64,000 bases of DNA from Pyxicephalus adspersus (GCF_032062135.1 NC_092859.1:89274122-89338121); one strand, 5' to 3'; positions 24,616 to 36,171 are shown, counted from the first letter of the stretch. Notes: generated from the letters alone by a model not told the origin. A program made the numbers and translations.

Positions 24616-25058
24616 CAGTAGAACCCTGGTAATCTGGAACTCAGATAACTGTCCAATTCAGATAACCGGCACCCGGCCCCGCTTTCTTGATTGTTCCTGC
24701 AGCCCTACCAGAGCTGTGGAACGTGTTCTGCATCCAAGAACACAACTCCTGCATCTGCAGCTGCTTCTGCATCCAAGAACACACACCACAGATCCGCTGG
24801 GGCTGCAAGAGCAATAAGGAGAGCGGAGCTCCGCTGATTACTCTGCTTTGTATTTGGCTCAGAAAAGGGAAACTCTGATAACAGTTCAAGCATCATTAGG
24901 GTTTCCCTTTTCTCAGCCATTCAGCACTAGAGGTGAATGGGGACAGTCTCCCCATTCAAGTCTAGTGTTGAATGGCTGAGAAACTTTAGTTAACTGGAAA
25001 CCACACTTATCTGGATTTGGCCATTCCCCGTGGGTGCCAGATAACTGAGGTGCTACTT
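24616..25058. mobile_element. pogo/Tigger-like non-autonomous DNA transposon
   Basis: The 28 bp terminal inverted repeats are imperfect (20 of 28 match). The left end reads CAGTAGAACCCTGGTAATCT, and the right end read in reverse gives AAGTAGCACCTCAGTTATCT. TA flanks both sides (24614-24615 and 25059-25060). TA target duplications and CAGTAG-type ends with TTATC/CCGG-like text are known for pogo/Tigger elements. No transposase frame is present. Inside are a near-perfect hairpin (24911-24981) and a direct repeat of CTGCATCCAAGAACACA near 24729 and 24767. Confidence 0.72.
24911..24981. repeat. Near-perfect 33 bp hairpin inside the Tigger-like element
   Basis: The left arm 24911-24943 (starts TCTCAGCCATTCAGCACTAG) pairs with the right arm 24947-24981 (ends TGTTGAATGGCTGAGA) with about three mismatches. 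The loop is CAG. Confidence 0.9.
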
Positions 25059-25060
25059 TA

Positions 25061-25851
25061 CATGAATTGAAGCGATTGGAAGCACTAATGAGCTTGCAGC
25101 AGACCACTGAGGTCAAATTCAGGTCTTCTAAAAACGTTAGAAGGTGCTTCTCGTCTGTACTAGCTAAGCTCCAACCCAATTTGCTGCCCTGTAAAGTCAC
25201 TCATGCAATCTCAGCATCATGTATGGACTGTCTTCATGCTAATGTTTTCCTAGCACACACATAAATCATCCCACTGGATTAGATGACCATCCAATATTAT
25301 CAGCAGGAAGAAAATAAGAGTTGACACAAAATGTATCAGTACCGTCTGTGCTGGTGTTGGAGAATTTCCTTCACTTTCTGTTTGTTTGACGTTTTTCCCT
25401 AGTACTGGAAGTGTGAGCTTTGTCCACAAAGAAAAACCAGGAAACGTATTTCCTTTAAGACTTTTTCAATTTTACTATAGATGCACTTTTTGTGTGCTGA
25501 AATGATCTATGAACTAATCTTGTGTGGGATCAGGTTAATCAATTATTCCATACCTATCCAATATTCAGAGCCATCATAGGCTCATATTATTTCTCTTCAC
25601 TTCCCTTGACTTCACGTTGCCCTATGTGTGGTTTCAGAATTATAAAAAAAAAACATATTAAAGAAGACCTATAATTGTTGGTATGAGCTTTTTGACTTTG
25701 TATACAGTACTTGTCTAATATGGCACACACCTACTTTATTTTTATCACCCTGCAGCAATGATGGGTCTAGGGTCCTGTCACTGCTGCATTTGTGAAGCTG
25801 CCATCTTCAGTGTTGACTCTTCCATGTCAGCTGCAATTATTTTCAGACATT
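25061..25851. other. Non-coding stretch, no gene seen
   Basis: No exon, repeat or motif was supported here apart from short A/T runs. Confidence 0.55.
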
Positions 25852-26076
25852 GGGCCTGATTTATTAAAGCTCTCCAAGGCTGTAGAGAATACACTTTCAT
25901 CAGTAAAGCTGCATGATTCAGCAAACCTGGAATGGATCTGGTCCAGGATTAAAAAAGTTTACTAGCAAATAGCAAATAACTTTGAAGCAATTCATTCCAT
26001 GTTTGCTGGATCATCCAGCTTCACTGATGAAAATGTATTCTCTCCAGCCTTGGAGAGCTTTAAAAAAATCAGACCC
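25852..26076. mobile_element. Palindromic MITE-like element, copy 5
   Basis: The ends are GGGCCTGATTTATTAAAGCT and GAGCTTTAAAAAAATCAGACCC. The arms are GAATACACTTTCATCAGTAA with GATTCAGCAAACCTGGAATG, and CATTCCATGTTTGCTGGATC with TTCACTGATGAAAATGTATT. This is a well-preserved full-length copy. Confidence 0.87.
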
Positions 26077-26122
26077 ATTGAATGGACACTGATGATGTAA
26101 CTTCTTAATGTGTACAAAAATT
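26077..26122. other. Short spacer before the ATT tract
   Basis: This is unremarkable sequence between two repeats. Confidence 0.5.
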
Positions 26123-26256
26123 ACATTATTATTATTATTAAACAGGATTTATATAGCGCCAACATATTACGCAGCGCTGTACATTAAATAGGGATTGCAA
26201 ATGACAGACTAATACAGACAGTGATACAGGAGGAGAGGACCCTGCCCCGAAGAGGG
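26123..26256 (+). repeat. Frog short interspersed repeat (GCGCCAACAT family), copy 2
   Basis: An ATT tract leads into TTTATATAGCGCCAACATAT, TACGCAGCGCTGTACATTAA, ATAGGGATTGCAAATGACAG and GGAGGAGAGGACCCTGCCCC. The order matches the opposite-strand copy at 4019-4145, which lets the family be defined inside the window. Confidence 0.8.
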
Positions 26257-28839
26257 GACATTGTCCTTGGCATCTACATTTATTCTGGGCTGTGCTGGCA
26301 ATAGAGACAGGCTTTTCAATGCAAAAGTGACAAAACTCCGGAGGTTGTCATGGTCATTATTGAGAGGAATCATGCTCTAAAATTATTATTTGAAAATTAA
26401 ATTTTAAATGACCCTTTTTCCATGGTACAACCTTCCCACAGGCTCTTACAGCAGGCTAAAGCATCACATTACAATAAATGTGTATCCACATTAAGTATTA
26501 CAGGTTACATAATAACGCCATTACCCCTGTATTTCAAAGTTCTGTATGGTAGTCAGTATAATGAGTGTTTTTGTTTGCAATTCTCAACAATTTCAAGGTT
26601 TTTTTTTAAATAATGTTTTAGTGGTAAAAAAAAAGTCAATATATAAGAATTACATTTTTCCTAGCGGTAGAATTAGCACTATTCAGAAGGTCACCCAAGG
26701 TCTGTAATAGTGTATGGCAGGCTTTTCTTCAAAAGAACAGCATGCTTGTTGAACAATGTTAAACTGAGCTTCATGTACACAAGACTCAGTATGAATTACT
26801 GTAAGCTGTAGCACAAGAAAATTCTCCCGTTGACAACTGTAACTGTGTTTTGTGAAAGGCCAAGTCTACTTATAACAGATATTTCAGCTTTGGGTGTATG
26901 CTGGAAATCTAAATCACCCACTGGCACTATAGGTCTATGGAGACACTTTTTTTCTCTGCTTCTTTTAGTAACTTATCAAGAAAATCTGTTGATGAGAATG
27001 TGACACTCTGTAATGGTCGCAGTGAGGAAACAGATACAACTATAGCACTGACAGCTCAGTTCCCAATATAGTTGAAATATGATTGTACTGCTTAAAAGAA
27101 CAAGATATAAGTACATTATGTATATTCTTTCATGCATAAAACAGAAATATAATATATTTTATTAGAAAAATATATTAGTTTGGTATTTGCAGAAATATAA
27201 TGTAATTGTACAATATTTAATATATTTTGGCCTTCATTTTATTGTAGTTTATCGGTCAAAAAATACAGGTGATAATTTTCATTTAGGAGCCAGACATCCA
27301 TTAAGAATTAATTTCTAGATAAAGCCTACATGATCATGTGATAAGATATTAATAATGGTGTGCAGTGTGAGATTCTTATATTAGACACCAACATCATATA
27401 CCAATGATGACAGCTAGATCAGTGAAGCATTAAGAACTTGCCTGCAGCTCTGTTGTATAAGGATATATGATCACAGAAGAGCTCTCAAGGTTGAGTCCTG
27501 TTACTTTATTAAACTTAAAATGAACATTATATCTTTGGTCTGTGATTATGATATGTATAAAAAGGACCAGCGCACTTGTGGTTCAGATCATTTAGGAGTT
27601 CAGAAAAAAACTGATTGTTGATATAATGCCCATCATATTTTTCTGATAACACATTCTCTAAATCTGCTTGTCTATATACGCATACTGCTATAATTTTGTA
27701 CAGAAATTGGTCATGCACCATAATAATGTCAGTTTTCCAGCTCACTTCAGATTCACATTATCAGTCTGGATTAATTAAATGTTGCTAATGTCAGATGAGT
27801 CGTTCCAGTGCTGTGACTGCCAGAATACCAAAATACAATATTTGATTTTTGCTGTTGTGATCTCCCAATAAATGGGCACCTTTCCTGTTCCATGTCACAG
27901 GACCACAGAAATATATAGATCTGTATTTTACATCTATAGGGTAAATGCTCTGATTAGATACTGTGTATAGCATTTTTCTTTTCTGATAATCGGCCAGTAT
28001 GTCTGACAGCATCCCTGCAGATGTATCATTAAAAATGTAAAAACAATTGCCCTTTAAATGAATGTCAGATGGGGAACATCAAGCACCCATCTGACAGCCT
28101 AATATGCTTGTTCACTTTCTTAGGTACCAGTGAAAGCTAGCACTGGGAAACCATGATAAAACACATTATGGTATTGTAATGTATAAAGAAGTAAATTAAA
28201 TATTCATTTCAATCATATACTATTTTTGGACTCTCTGTAGTGTTATCATATTTGATTGTACTCACATTTACAACTGTTTTGCATCACACAAGGTTCAAAA
28301 TGTTTTATTATCAACTGTTTTATTTAAACTGAATTCCAGGCAGACAGCTAAATACACAGATAAAACATTTATAAGGAAGCACTTTTACCTACCAAAGACC
28401 TTTCAAACAGCACAGCCAGGCTGATGGCACCAATTACACTATATGATACCATTGTGTTCTCTATTATGGCTAGTCAGTGAAAGAACAGCACCAGACAGGT
28501 GAGGTCATCTCTCTGCTCACTCAGCCCATTGCTACTACATACATGTTACTTGTCAACACAATAGTATTCAGCACACCGAACTGGCTTTAGGTCCTGCTTG
28601 GGGTAGATATTAAGATAAAATGCTTTAACTATCTGAATGTTGCTGCTAGTTTATTGCACGTGGTAGATGTCAAGTCATAGTAAGGTATTTGCACTACTTG
28701 CATACAAAATGCTCTTAATGATTTACTAATAATAACAAAGCTGCATTAATTTGTGTCTTTTTTTATTTCCTGGAGTTCAGATTGCAAAGTCAACACTTAC
28801 CTTGGGTAGCAAAATTTATTTAAAAAAGGTTTACATTTA
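26257..28839. other. Non-coding stretch, no gene seen
   Basis: Two - strand frames of 72 and 73 codons (27527-27745 and 27791-28012) lie end to end in different frames. Their composition is not low-complexity, but no family is recognised and their length is ordinary for AT-rich DNA. Confidence 0.45.
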
Positions 28840-29335
28840 AGATTTTTGGTGACAAATTACCAAAGGCATAGTAGAATTCTAACTTGAGTAGAATTGTAGT
28901 GGGTTTTTATATAAGAATGGAAGAAAATTGCCTATAAAACTAGAAACAACTGCTTTGATTTTACTTGGTTAACAGTCATATTATAGGAAAACACAAGAAT
29001 TTTATTGGCAACTGTGGAAAAAAATGCCTGAACTGAAAAATGGAACTGATTGCTGTAACTCACTTGCTTAACAGTCACAAAGCAGGAGAATTATATTATC
29101 AATAATGGGGAAAAGCCTCAATATATCTGGAAATAATTGCTGTGATTTTACTTGGTAACAGTCACAATATGAGGAAAAATAGAGACATTTTATTAACAGC
29201 AATGGCAAGAAAATGCCTGTGTATAATGGTAAATACATCTGAGGTATTACTAAAGTAACTTTCACAATATAAGAAAATCAGGTGGATTTCATTACCAAAA
29301 AATAAATTTGTTGAGTATAACTAGTAAGAATCACA
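28840..29335. repeat. Degenerate tandem repeat, unit about 100 bp, 4-5 copies
   Basis: A block recurs in order: (A)CTGCTTTGATTTTACTTGGT, TAACAGTCA with AATAT, then GAGAATTTTATT-like text, then GGAAAAAAATGCCTG. Copies of the TAACAGTCAC core lie near 28970, 29070, 29157 and, more eroded (TAACTTTCAC), 29255. GAAAATGCCTG-like tails lie near 28928, 29020, 29112 and 29210. Units have diverged by point changes and small indels, so the array is old. Confidence 0.75.
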
Positions 29336-29610
29336 TGCTGTGACCTGGTTTCCACCTGGACCAACCCTGTGTCCCCGATAGTCCTCAAATACCTGATTTA
29401 TCTGCCTGACTACGTGGGTATGACCCCTGGCTCTGTTTCTTGTACTTGGTCTATGCTGGACACTGCTGGCCTCTCCTGTACTGAATCATTTATGTGAATC
29501 TCCTGGTTGGTTTTTGTACTGTCAAGTTTCTGCAATGTAATGATGTAAAACGGTGGAACTGTCCATGGTGCTGAAATGCTACCAGAAACTATGTAATAAA
29601 CTCCAGTACC
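29336..29610. repeat. Probable interspersed repeat, pyrimidine-rich
   Basis: CTGTGACCTGGTTTCCACCT is followed by GC-richer CTGG/CCTG-rich text ending in AATAAACTCCAGTACCTG. The style matches a frog repeat I have seen. A partial resemblance to 15360-15480 supports a repeat. Borders are approximate. Confidence 0.35.
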
Positions 29611-31401
29611 TGTATGCTACAAAAATCATGTGTGCGATGGTAATCTTACTGCAAACACTGAAATAGCTTTATAATATTCCTAGGCTACAGTAGGTATACT
29701 GATCATACACTATGTCATTTTTAGACAATCAAGCACCTTTTTAAAGGCAACTAAAAACGAAAAGAGTGTAAGGTGGTAAATTCTGTTAGGCGTATTTTGT
29801 TGTCTGTGCCCTGGCTGGGCCCTTGCCACTCTCTCTATTTGTCATAGTGGCCATTGTCAAGAGGACAGAAAGGGATAAAAAGTCACCAGAACATGAATAA
29901 ATAGATCATATAGATCAGCAAAACCTTCCACCAGTGTTTTGGAAACTGGGATCCATCAAAACTGTTTATGATAGGTTGTCTTAAACTATTTGGTTGTTTT
30001 TGTGATAGGAAGCTGGCTGAAATTGCTGAAAATTGCTTTGTGTATTGCCTTTCTCTGATAAAAGATAGTAATAGCACATAACTTTTGGAAAAGGTCACCC
30101 TGGCAGAGACTGAACAGATCGCAAGAAAAAAAAACAACAGGCATTACAAAAAAAATGAATATCCAAATCTGAACATAAGACAAGGTCAGAGTGGATATCA
30201 ATATTTTAAAGTGATGAAGCCAAGTCAGGACAGGGGGTGATATCATAAGAGTGGGGTTCCAATTAACAGCTGTCATGATATAGAGCTAATATATAGTACA
30301 AATAATGAATGCCAAGAACTAGGTCATGACATAGGAAAAAAAAATGCAGAAACCTCTGGCAATCAGAATGATACTTTTACTGACCTGATGTGGGCAAACT
30401 GCAATCTAATTGGTTGCTATAAACTACTGAACTTAGCAAAACTTTACTAGATATATTCTTTTGTTGATCTTAGGGTACTCCCCTTGCGGAGCCATGCCCA
30501 TTGGTGTAATGGCACATGAATTACAGCCAGGTCTTTAGGGGTATTAGGGAAGAAAGAGCAAGTTGCAGCATGAGGAGGGTGCATGGTTTCCATATGCATA
30601 CAATAGATACTGGATAAATATTATCATCACTGCATCTGCTCTTTTATTTAATGCTACATTTACAGTTTGACATCTGCCAGGTATAAAATAATTAAAATTG
30701 CTATTAAAATTGTTGAATGTGCAATTTAAACAAAAAAAAAACTGCACTTCTTCATATGAAACAAAATGTTAAAAAATTTAATTGCAACCAGGTAGGAATT
30801 TTTGTAAGGGACAGTCCATGTCACTTTTGCAATAAAGTAAACATACCTGTCAGATCTCAATTTTTTTATTTCACACACTTTACTTTACTTTCACCAGGCA
30901 TGGATGCTTTCATCTTCCTATGCTCCTATTCTGGGAGTCAGATCTTCAGCCATCATGATTGGTCTGACTGGGATGACGTAACTCCTGCGCATGTGTGCGG
31001 GGGTTGATTCAGTCCTGGCAGCAAAGGGAGATCACCCATCATAATCTGGCATCCTGCACTAAGCTGCATTTGTGCTCAATGTATTTAGAAAAGAAGATTG
31101 TGAACAGGCAGCTATGTTTTATTACAGAAGAGACATTGCCTGTCCCTTCTGCAATCAAAACCCTGCATGCTCACAATTTTAGTTTTTACTTTTCAATATT
31201 ATCAAATACCTTTGAAAGTCAGGTCATTGAAAAGAAGTGTTGTATCTGACTTCTGATCTGCATGGCTTCCTACATATTCCCAGCACATCACAAACTATAA
31301 TTACCATTGTGCTTACACAGGTTACTAAAATGCAGCAGTGTCACTACATTGTACAGAAGAACAAATCTCCCTAAGGGAGCGTTGAGGCCCATAGCTGATC
31401 A
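29611..31401. other. Non-coding stretch with one probable old repeat
   Basis: No exon is seen. The segment at 30895-31090, with GATGACGTAACTCCTGCGCA then TGTGTGCGGG, shares its GATG-GTAACT core with 45940 and 61373 and so is probably an old interspersed repeat. Overlapping frames here are short. Confidence 0.4.
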
Positions 31402-31438
<37 letters not shown>

Positions 31439-31463
31439 GCATATATATATATATATATATATA
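31402..31463. repeat. (CA)/(TA) dinucleotide microsatellite
   Basis: A short CA run passes into TA repeats broken once by GC at 31439-31440. The apparent Tyr/Ile-rich frame over it is an artefact. Confidence 0.97.
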
Positions 31464-32149
31464 GCTTTTAAAGACATATTAGCAGAGAACACCAGGATAA
31501 CAAGGATCAATGGGGGGTTGGGGAAATGATGCCATTCTAGGTAACAAAGCAGGAGTTCCAGAGAGAAAGAAATGTAACCATCTGTCTAAACTCCCAGCAG
31601 CTAGCAGTGCTGGCACAGAGAGAGTTAAAAGCTTCTGTTCATTTCCCTACAGCCCCTCCTCCACTCCCACATCAGCTTGGGTGTCAGCTGCAGCACCAGG
31701 GAGATAGAGTGCTGACTGCAATGTCTCAGCTTTAACTACAGCTGCACCCCCTGCTTGGGGGGACCCTGCCTAAAATAAGGGCCAGCTCCTTCATGCCTAC
31801 CTCCCCCACCTACACCCTTTATTATAATATTCATACTGGCACACATTAAACATAAAATATTTTCACATTGTAAAATAAAAAAGATGCAGATTATGGAAGC
31901 AGTATTGGATTGTGATCTGAAGATTCAGCATCCCTGCTCACCATCCCCCACATGATTTTTGGAGGATAACCCCCCCCCCCCCCAGAAGGCTGCATTGGGG
32001 CATATTGAGGTCAGATGTCTCCCCCAGTGCACAGGTTGTAAAGTAAGCCAGGGTCACTTTGCTGGTCCATACGGTGTCCTTGATTGTCATTCGCAGGGAT
32101 CTCCTTCCTCCTGGCCCCTGCCCATCTGGGGATAGTAATGCATGGGATG
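31464..32149. promoter_or_regulatory. GC-richer upstream region of a putative promoter
   Basis: From about 31500 the sequence becomes richer in G and C than its surroundings. It has CAGCTG E-boxes (around 31685 and 31739), pyrimidine tracts such as CCCCTCCTCCACTCCC, a C14 run (31970-31983), and a partial match to the REST/NRSF site at 31689-31705 (TGCAGCACCAGGGAGAT, 13 of 17 against the consensus as I know it). The region lies upstream of the CCAAT box and first-exon candidate, so a regulatory role is inferred. Confidence 0.35.
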
Positions 32150-32300
32150 GGCGATGCAGGATGGATTTGTGCTGCTAGATTGGATATTCAGGGCAGCATC
32201 CTGAGCAGGGAGCCAATAGGCTGCGAGATGTGTGCTGGGTCCTGCCTTTGCTCAGGAGGGATGCCTGAGAGGCTGCAGTGAGCTGATGCTCCACTCTCAT
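32150..32300 (+). promoter_or_regulatory. Putative core promoter with CCAAT box
   Basis: GAGCCAATAGG (around 32209-32219) is a good CCAAT box. It sits roughly 80 bases before a TCAGTCTCTT initiator-like string near 32308. No TATA box is seen. The surrounding sequence is GC-richer than most of the window. The paired donor at 32565/32566 gives the direction as +. Confidence 0.4.
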
Positions 32301-32565
32301 CCCTGCTCAGTCTCTTCTATTAGCCACAACTTAAAGTGTGGGGGGGCTGATGAAGCTTCTTGCTTGGGGAGGACGCCCTGCTCTCTGTGTTCTGTGTGTT
32401 GGGCTCTAAGGCAGCTGTATGTAATAAAGATCAGCTCACACAAGCAGATCCCTCTTCTTCTCTTCCTCTGCACACATCTTTTGTGTTGCTGTCTCAGTCT
32501 ATGAGCAAGGGAAGAGTGTGATTCCTTGCAGGAAGAAGCACAGCTGAAGGACACCCATCTTCAAG
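32301..32565 (+). other. Putative non-coding first exon (5' UTR)
   Basis: The segment ends at CTTCAAG|GTAAGT (exon end 32565), a full-consensus 5' splice site. It is pyrimidine-rich, has no AT-rich low-complexity runs and contains short upstream reading frames, for example ATGAGCAAGGGAAGAGTGTGA (seven codons with stop, from about 32501). The frames of 85-90 codons on both strands have no recognisable domain. I read this as a leader exon, with the transcription start near 32300. The gene it belongs to is not identifiable. Confidence 0.4.
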
Positions 32566-34745
32566 GTAAGTCACACATATGGATTATATATTTGTCTGAA
32601 TTATACAACTTGTTCTAGGAGGTCCCCTTAGGATGCACAGGTAACTAGATGTGCAAAGGTAATAAAAGCACACAAGGACAGTTGGTATTATAGACATTGC
32701 ATATTTTTTTTTAGCATATTGCCCCATATTCATTTCCCATTCACCTTACCTGTATGAAATATTCATTGCTGCAATGACCAAGGGACCACATCACCTAAGC
32801 TGCTATGCTTGGGCAGAGCCACACAATACTCAACAACTTGGCTCTGCTCATTCTTGCACTGAGTTCTTTTTTTTTTCTTTATACTTTACATGCTTGGATA
32901 AAAAGCCCGGTGATTGCTTAATTGCCGCTGATTGCAAGTGTCAACTGTGTGACATCTGCCGCTTCTTTAGCTTTGTGCTTAAAATGCTGACTTGGTAACA
33001 CCCCAAAACACTAGACTGCTATCTGTGGAAATAATTCCCTTATTGATGCCTTGCTGGTATAGAAGTAACTTTCTGAAATAATGGAATTATAATTGTCTTG
33101 TTTAATATGTACACCCCTTACTGGCCACTTATGTTGTAAACATGGAATTATATATTCCTTTTATGGGATGAGGACATTTATAATTCTGCTCCGCCCCGGT
33201 TCACGTGTGCCAATTAGGGGGATCTGGGTTGTATGCCAACCCATCATGCATTGGCCACTCATTTGTCTCATAATTAATTTGGGGTATAGGCAAGTGAACT
33301 TTGAAAAAAAAATTCCACCTTTTCTCATTCACAGGTGTAAAAATTGAAAATGTGTGTGGACTGGAATATATTTGGTCCCCTTGTGCTTACTTATCTCCGT
33401 TCCTATTCCTGGATCTGTATGGGACGTTTTGGTATCAGCGCAGAGCTGCATATTAAAACTTACACAGGATGGAGATTTACACACTGGCACCTAGGTGCAA
33501 AATGGAAATGGAGGGCATACATGAATAAATGTTTCCTGTATATTTCAAAAAAATATATTGCTATTATGTACATTAAAAGAGAAAAAAAATTTGTCTAATG
33601 AAAGAAAGGGGGGGAAAACGCTGCATGGGGGCAATAGGTGCTAACACAGGACATCATAAAGAAGAATGCTACTGTTGCACTTGGATATTCATTTGAGGAC
33701 ACACACAAATGTCTCTTCAGCTTTATATATGGAAAGACAAAAAGATACATGTATGCACCACATACATATTACTGTAAATACAGGAAAAGAGTTTCTTGTG
33801 TATTTGAGAAATTTCCTTGCTGGAATGACTTTTTTTGGTCCTTTCCGCAATGTATAATTCAATCATCAACTGATGCAAGCTGCCTTCTACCATTATTCAT
33901 CAGACCCAGCTGGCTGATTTCTGTCAGATGGGAAGTGCTAGTGTAAAATCTCTAGGTAACTGTATCTGGAAAGCTTTCCAAGTGTGCTCTTAAATGAACA
34001 CACACACGTTGGCTGCAGTCTGTAGGCAGATGTTAGCTCACTAATAAATCTTTTCTTTTGATTGTCAATGAGAATGTCATGTCTTACTTTGCTTATTTAA
34101 AATTTAATTTGCAAGATAATGAACTGTCTTCATTTCTAAAATGGTGTGCTTTCTTTCATCTTGGCACATGGAATGTCTACATTTTGTGATATATATTCTT
34201 TACTAGTACTTTAAAATTTTAAATGATCTATGTATAATGACATAATGTGCGTTCGACCACTGTATGTATGCTGGTATTTATTGCACAGGGTCTTACTTTT
34301 TTGAGCAATACAAAAAAAAGCCAAAAAACCAATGCCTATATGTCTTATCCTTTAGGTTTGACTTGGTAATGTTAATATACACAGGGGTTTTTGTTTAGGA
34401 TTTCAAAGCTAGCCATAAGCCTAATAAATCTTTATGCCTAGCCACAATCTTCTGACTACAAGGACAAAAGGACAAAGATTCAATTGGTTAATGTGTGTTA
34501 ATGGCATGTATGGACACTGGAAGTTACAATTAGCAGTCACTGGTTCTGCTGCTACAAGGGCAGAGCCAATTAAGCATTGGCTGTTCTTAGCAGTCATTCA
34601 TTTAAGTAATAATTTAAGCATTATATTTCTATTAAGATTTTATTCTCTATACAATGATTATTGTGGTGAGTCTTATATTCTAGTGGGAATCTGCTCATAT
34701 TTCCCAATACAAGTCTAGCGCTGTTGTTGTCTTACATTTATTCAG
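32566..34745. other. Probable intron sequence, no exon supported
   Basis: If the first exon is real this is the start of its intron. Frames of 74-102 codons occur (for example 33638-33946 +) but lack splice sites that would make them exons, and lack known domains. No repeat was recognised. Confidence 0.4.
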
Positions 34746-34791
34746 GATGCTTGGCAGAGTCGAGAGAGAGCGTTATATGAAGGACTACAGG
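34746..34791 (+). CDS. Weak candidate short coding exon
   Basis: TTGTTGTCTTACATTTATTCAG gives a fair acceptor (AG at 34744-34745), and G|GTAAAG at 34791/34792 gives a fair donor. Inside, an ATG at 34747 opens 15 codons (MLGRVERERYMKDYR) ending in phase 0. A second frame reads DAWQSRERALYEGLQ, and its leftover base is compatible with the open frame at 35637. It lies 2.2 kb downstream of the putative first exon on the same strand. I do not recognise either peptide, and a 46-base exon can arise by chance. Confidence 0.14.
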
Positions 34792-35636
34792 GTAAAGCAT
34801 ACTGACATGGATAATTATTATAGCATTACGTTTGAATATTTATGTAAGGTTCTTTCACTGCCGATAATGCTGCATGTGCGGTGTCACTTTTCACATTTCC
34901 TGATCTGAATAGACATTTCTGCTTAATCTGGATAATTTAAAATAGTCCAGCTAAACAAAAATGTTCTGTAAGGAACACACAAACAATATCTGAAAGTGTT
35001 CTCTCTTTTTCAAAGTGATTAGGATATGCTGACATATTTGAATTACTTATAAGCTATGTAGGAAAATGGAATGTGCCAAGGATAACCAAGCATTTTCCAA
35101 ATCATAATGTATCTTTTTATATAAATGAGAAATATTTTTTGATACCTTCTCTCTGTCAAGTTGATATAACTCACCGGCAAAACTTTCCTTTATGAAAAAG
35201 CAATGTGTAAAAACCAATCTCGCACGTTACATGAATAAAGAAAGACGTTATTGTCAGTTTGCAAAATTATCACAATTGTTTTTCACGTAATCAAGTTCAT
35301 TAATGCGTTTCTAACATGGGCAGAATATGTGGTTGTGGAGCTGCTGTCACTTTCTACAAACCATACATTTATCATGTACTGCTCTGCAGTAGCTGAAGTT
35401 GACAGCAAGTCTTCCTTCAAATCATGCCAATGCCAGCAGAAAATATCCTAGTGTAAAAATCTTCATCCCTCAGTATATATCCGTTTTTTTGACATTGCCT
35501 TTGCGTTCTGCATATGGTAAGAATGTTCCTGACAAATGAATGCTGCATTTCTCTGCAAGAATGCTTGTCTTTTTATGAAGTATTTCTTTTACATAAGCTT
35601 TTGTCAGTGGAAGGTTGACTCTTTTTGGTTTATAGG
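34792..35636. other. Non-coding stretch, nothing seen
   Basis: This is AT-rich sequence between two weak exon candidates, with no repeat or motif supported. Confidence 0.45.
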
Positions 35637-35699
35637 GGCAATGAGGGTTTATCAGCTAATGGAAGTGCCAACCTTGAGGGATTATGGGAAAACAAAGAG
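35637..35699 (+). CDS. Weak candidate 63-base coding exon
   Basis: TTTTTGGTTTATAG is an acceptor-like tract and AAAGAG|GTAGGT a donor-like end; the length is exactly 21 codons. Two frames are open across it, one reading GNEGLSANGSANLEGLWENK, the other AMRVYQLMEVPTLRDYGKTK. The latter would join in frame to the DAWQ frame of the candidate at 34746. No family is recognised. A nearby repeat-like segment (about 35815-36130) leaves open that this is repeat-derived. Confidence 0.13.
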
Positions 35700-36171
35700 G
35701 TAGGTAGCTTTGATCGTTTGGGAGCTTTATCTTTCTACAACATACTAAGGGCTAGGATTGTTTTCTCTTTAGAGCCATAAAGAGCAATCAAAGCTATGAA
35801 ATAGGTACAGGGGGCTGTTTACTGCTGTACTAATCAAGGGTTCATGTCAATGGGCGTTCTTTCAATTGATGCATTTTCCATTTGAATGCATGCAGCTGGG
35901 TTTCAATGGAAAATCTGACATTTGATGAGAATAGGCTGTGTTTGGATTGCTTTGCCTTCCGTTCAAATGCACCTAAATAGGATATGATGAGTCCAAAGAA
36001 GCGCAGTGCAGCCCTAAAGCCCTCTGGATTCTCATATGTACTGCTCTATCCTTGTCAATGGTATTTTGCCTAATGATATCTGATGTGCACCCTGAAACAC
36101 ATGCCAAATGCTGGAAAATACCACTCTTTGATATGAGCCCCTAGATGAGGGTATCTTCTTGGGGTGAGGGA
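35700..36171. other. Non-coding stretch, possibly repeat-derived
   Basis: The text around 35870-36020 (GAATGCATGCAGCTGGGTTT and AAGCGCAGTGCAGCCCTAAA) has the style of an old frog repeat, at low confidence. No gene is seen. Confidence 0.35.

Noticed and set aside
27527..28012. Two abutting - strand frames of 72 and 73 codons that look protein-like
   Set aside because: They are in different frames, with no known domain, no splice sites and ordinary length for this composition.
28793..28870. Minus-strand donor-like CCAAG|GTAAGT at about 28797-28806
   Set aside because: The frame before it is open for only about 19 codons and no acceptor was found.
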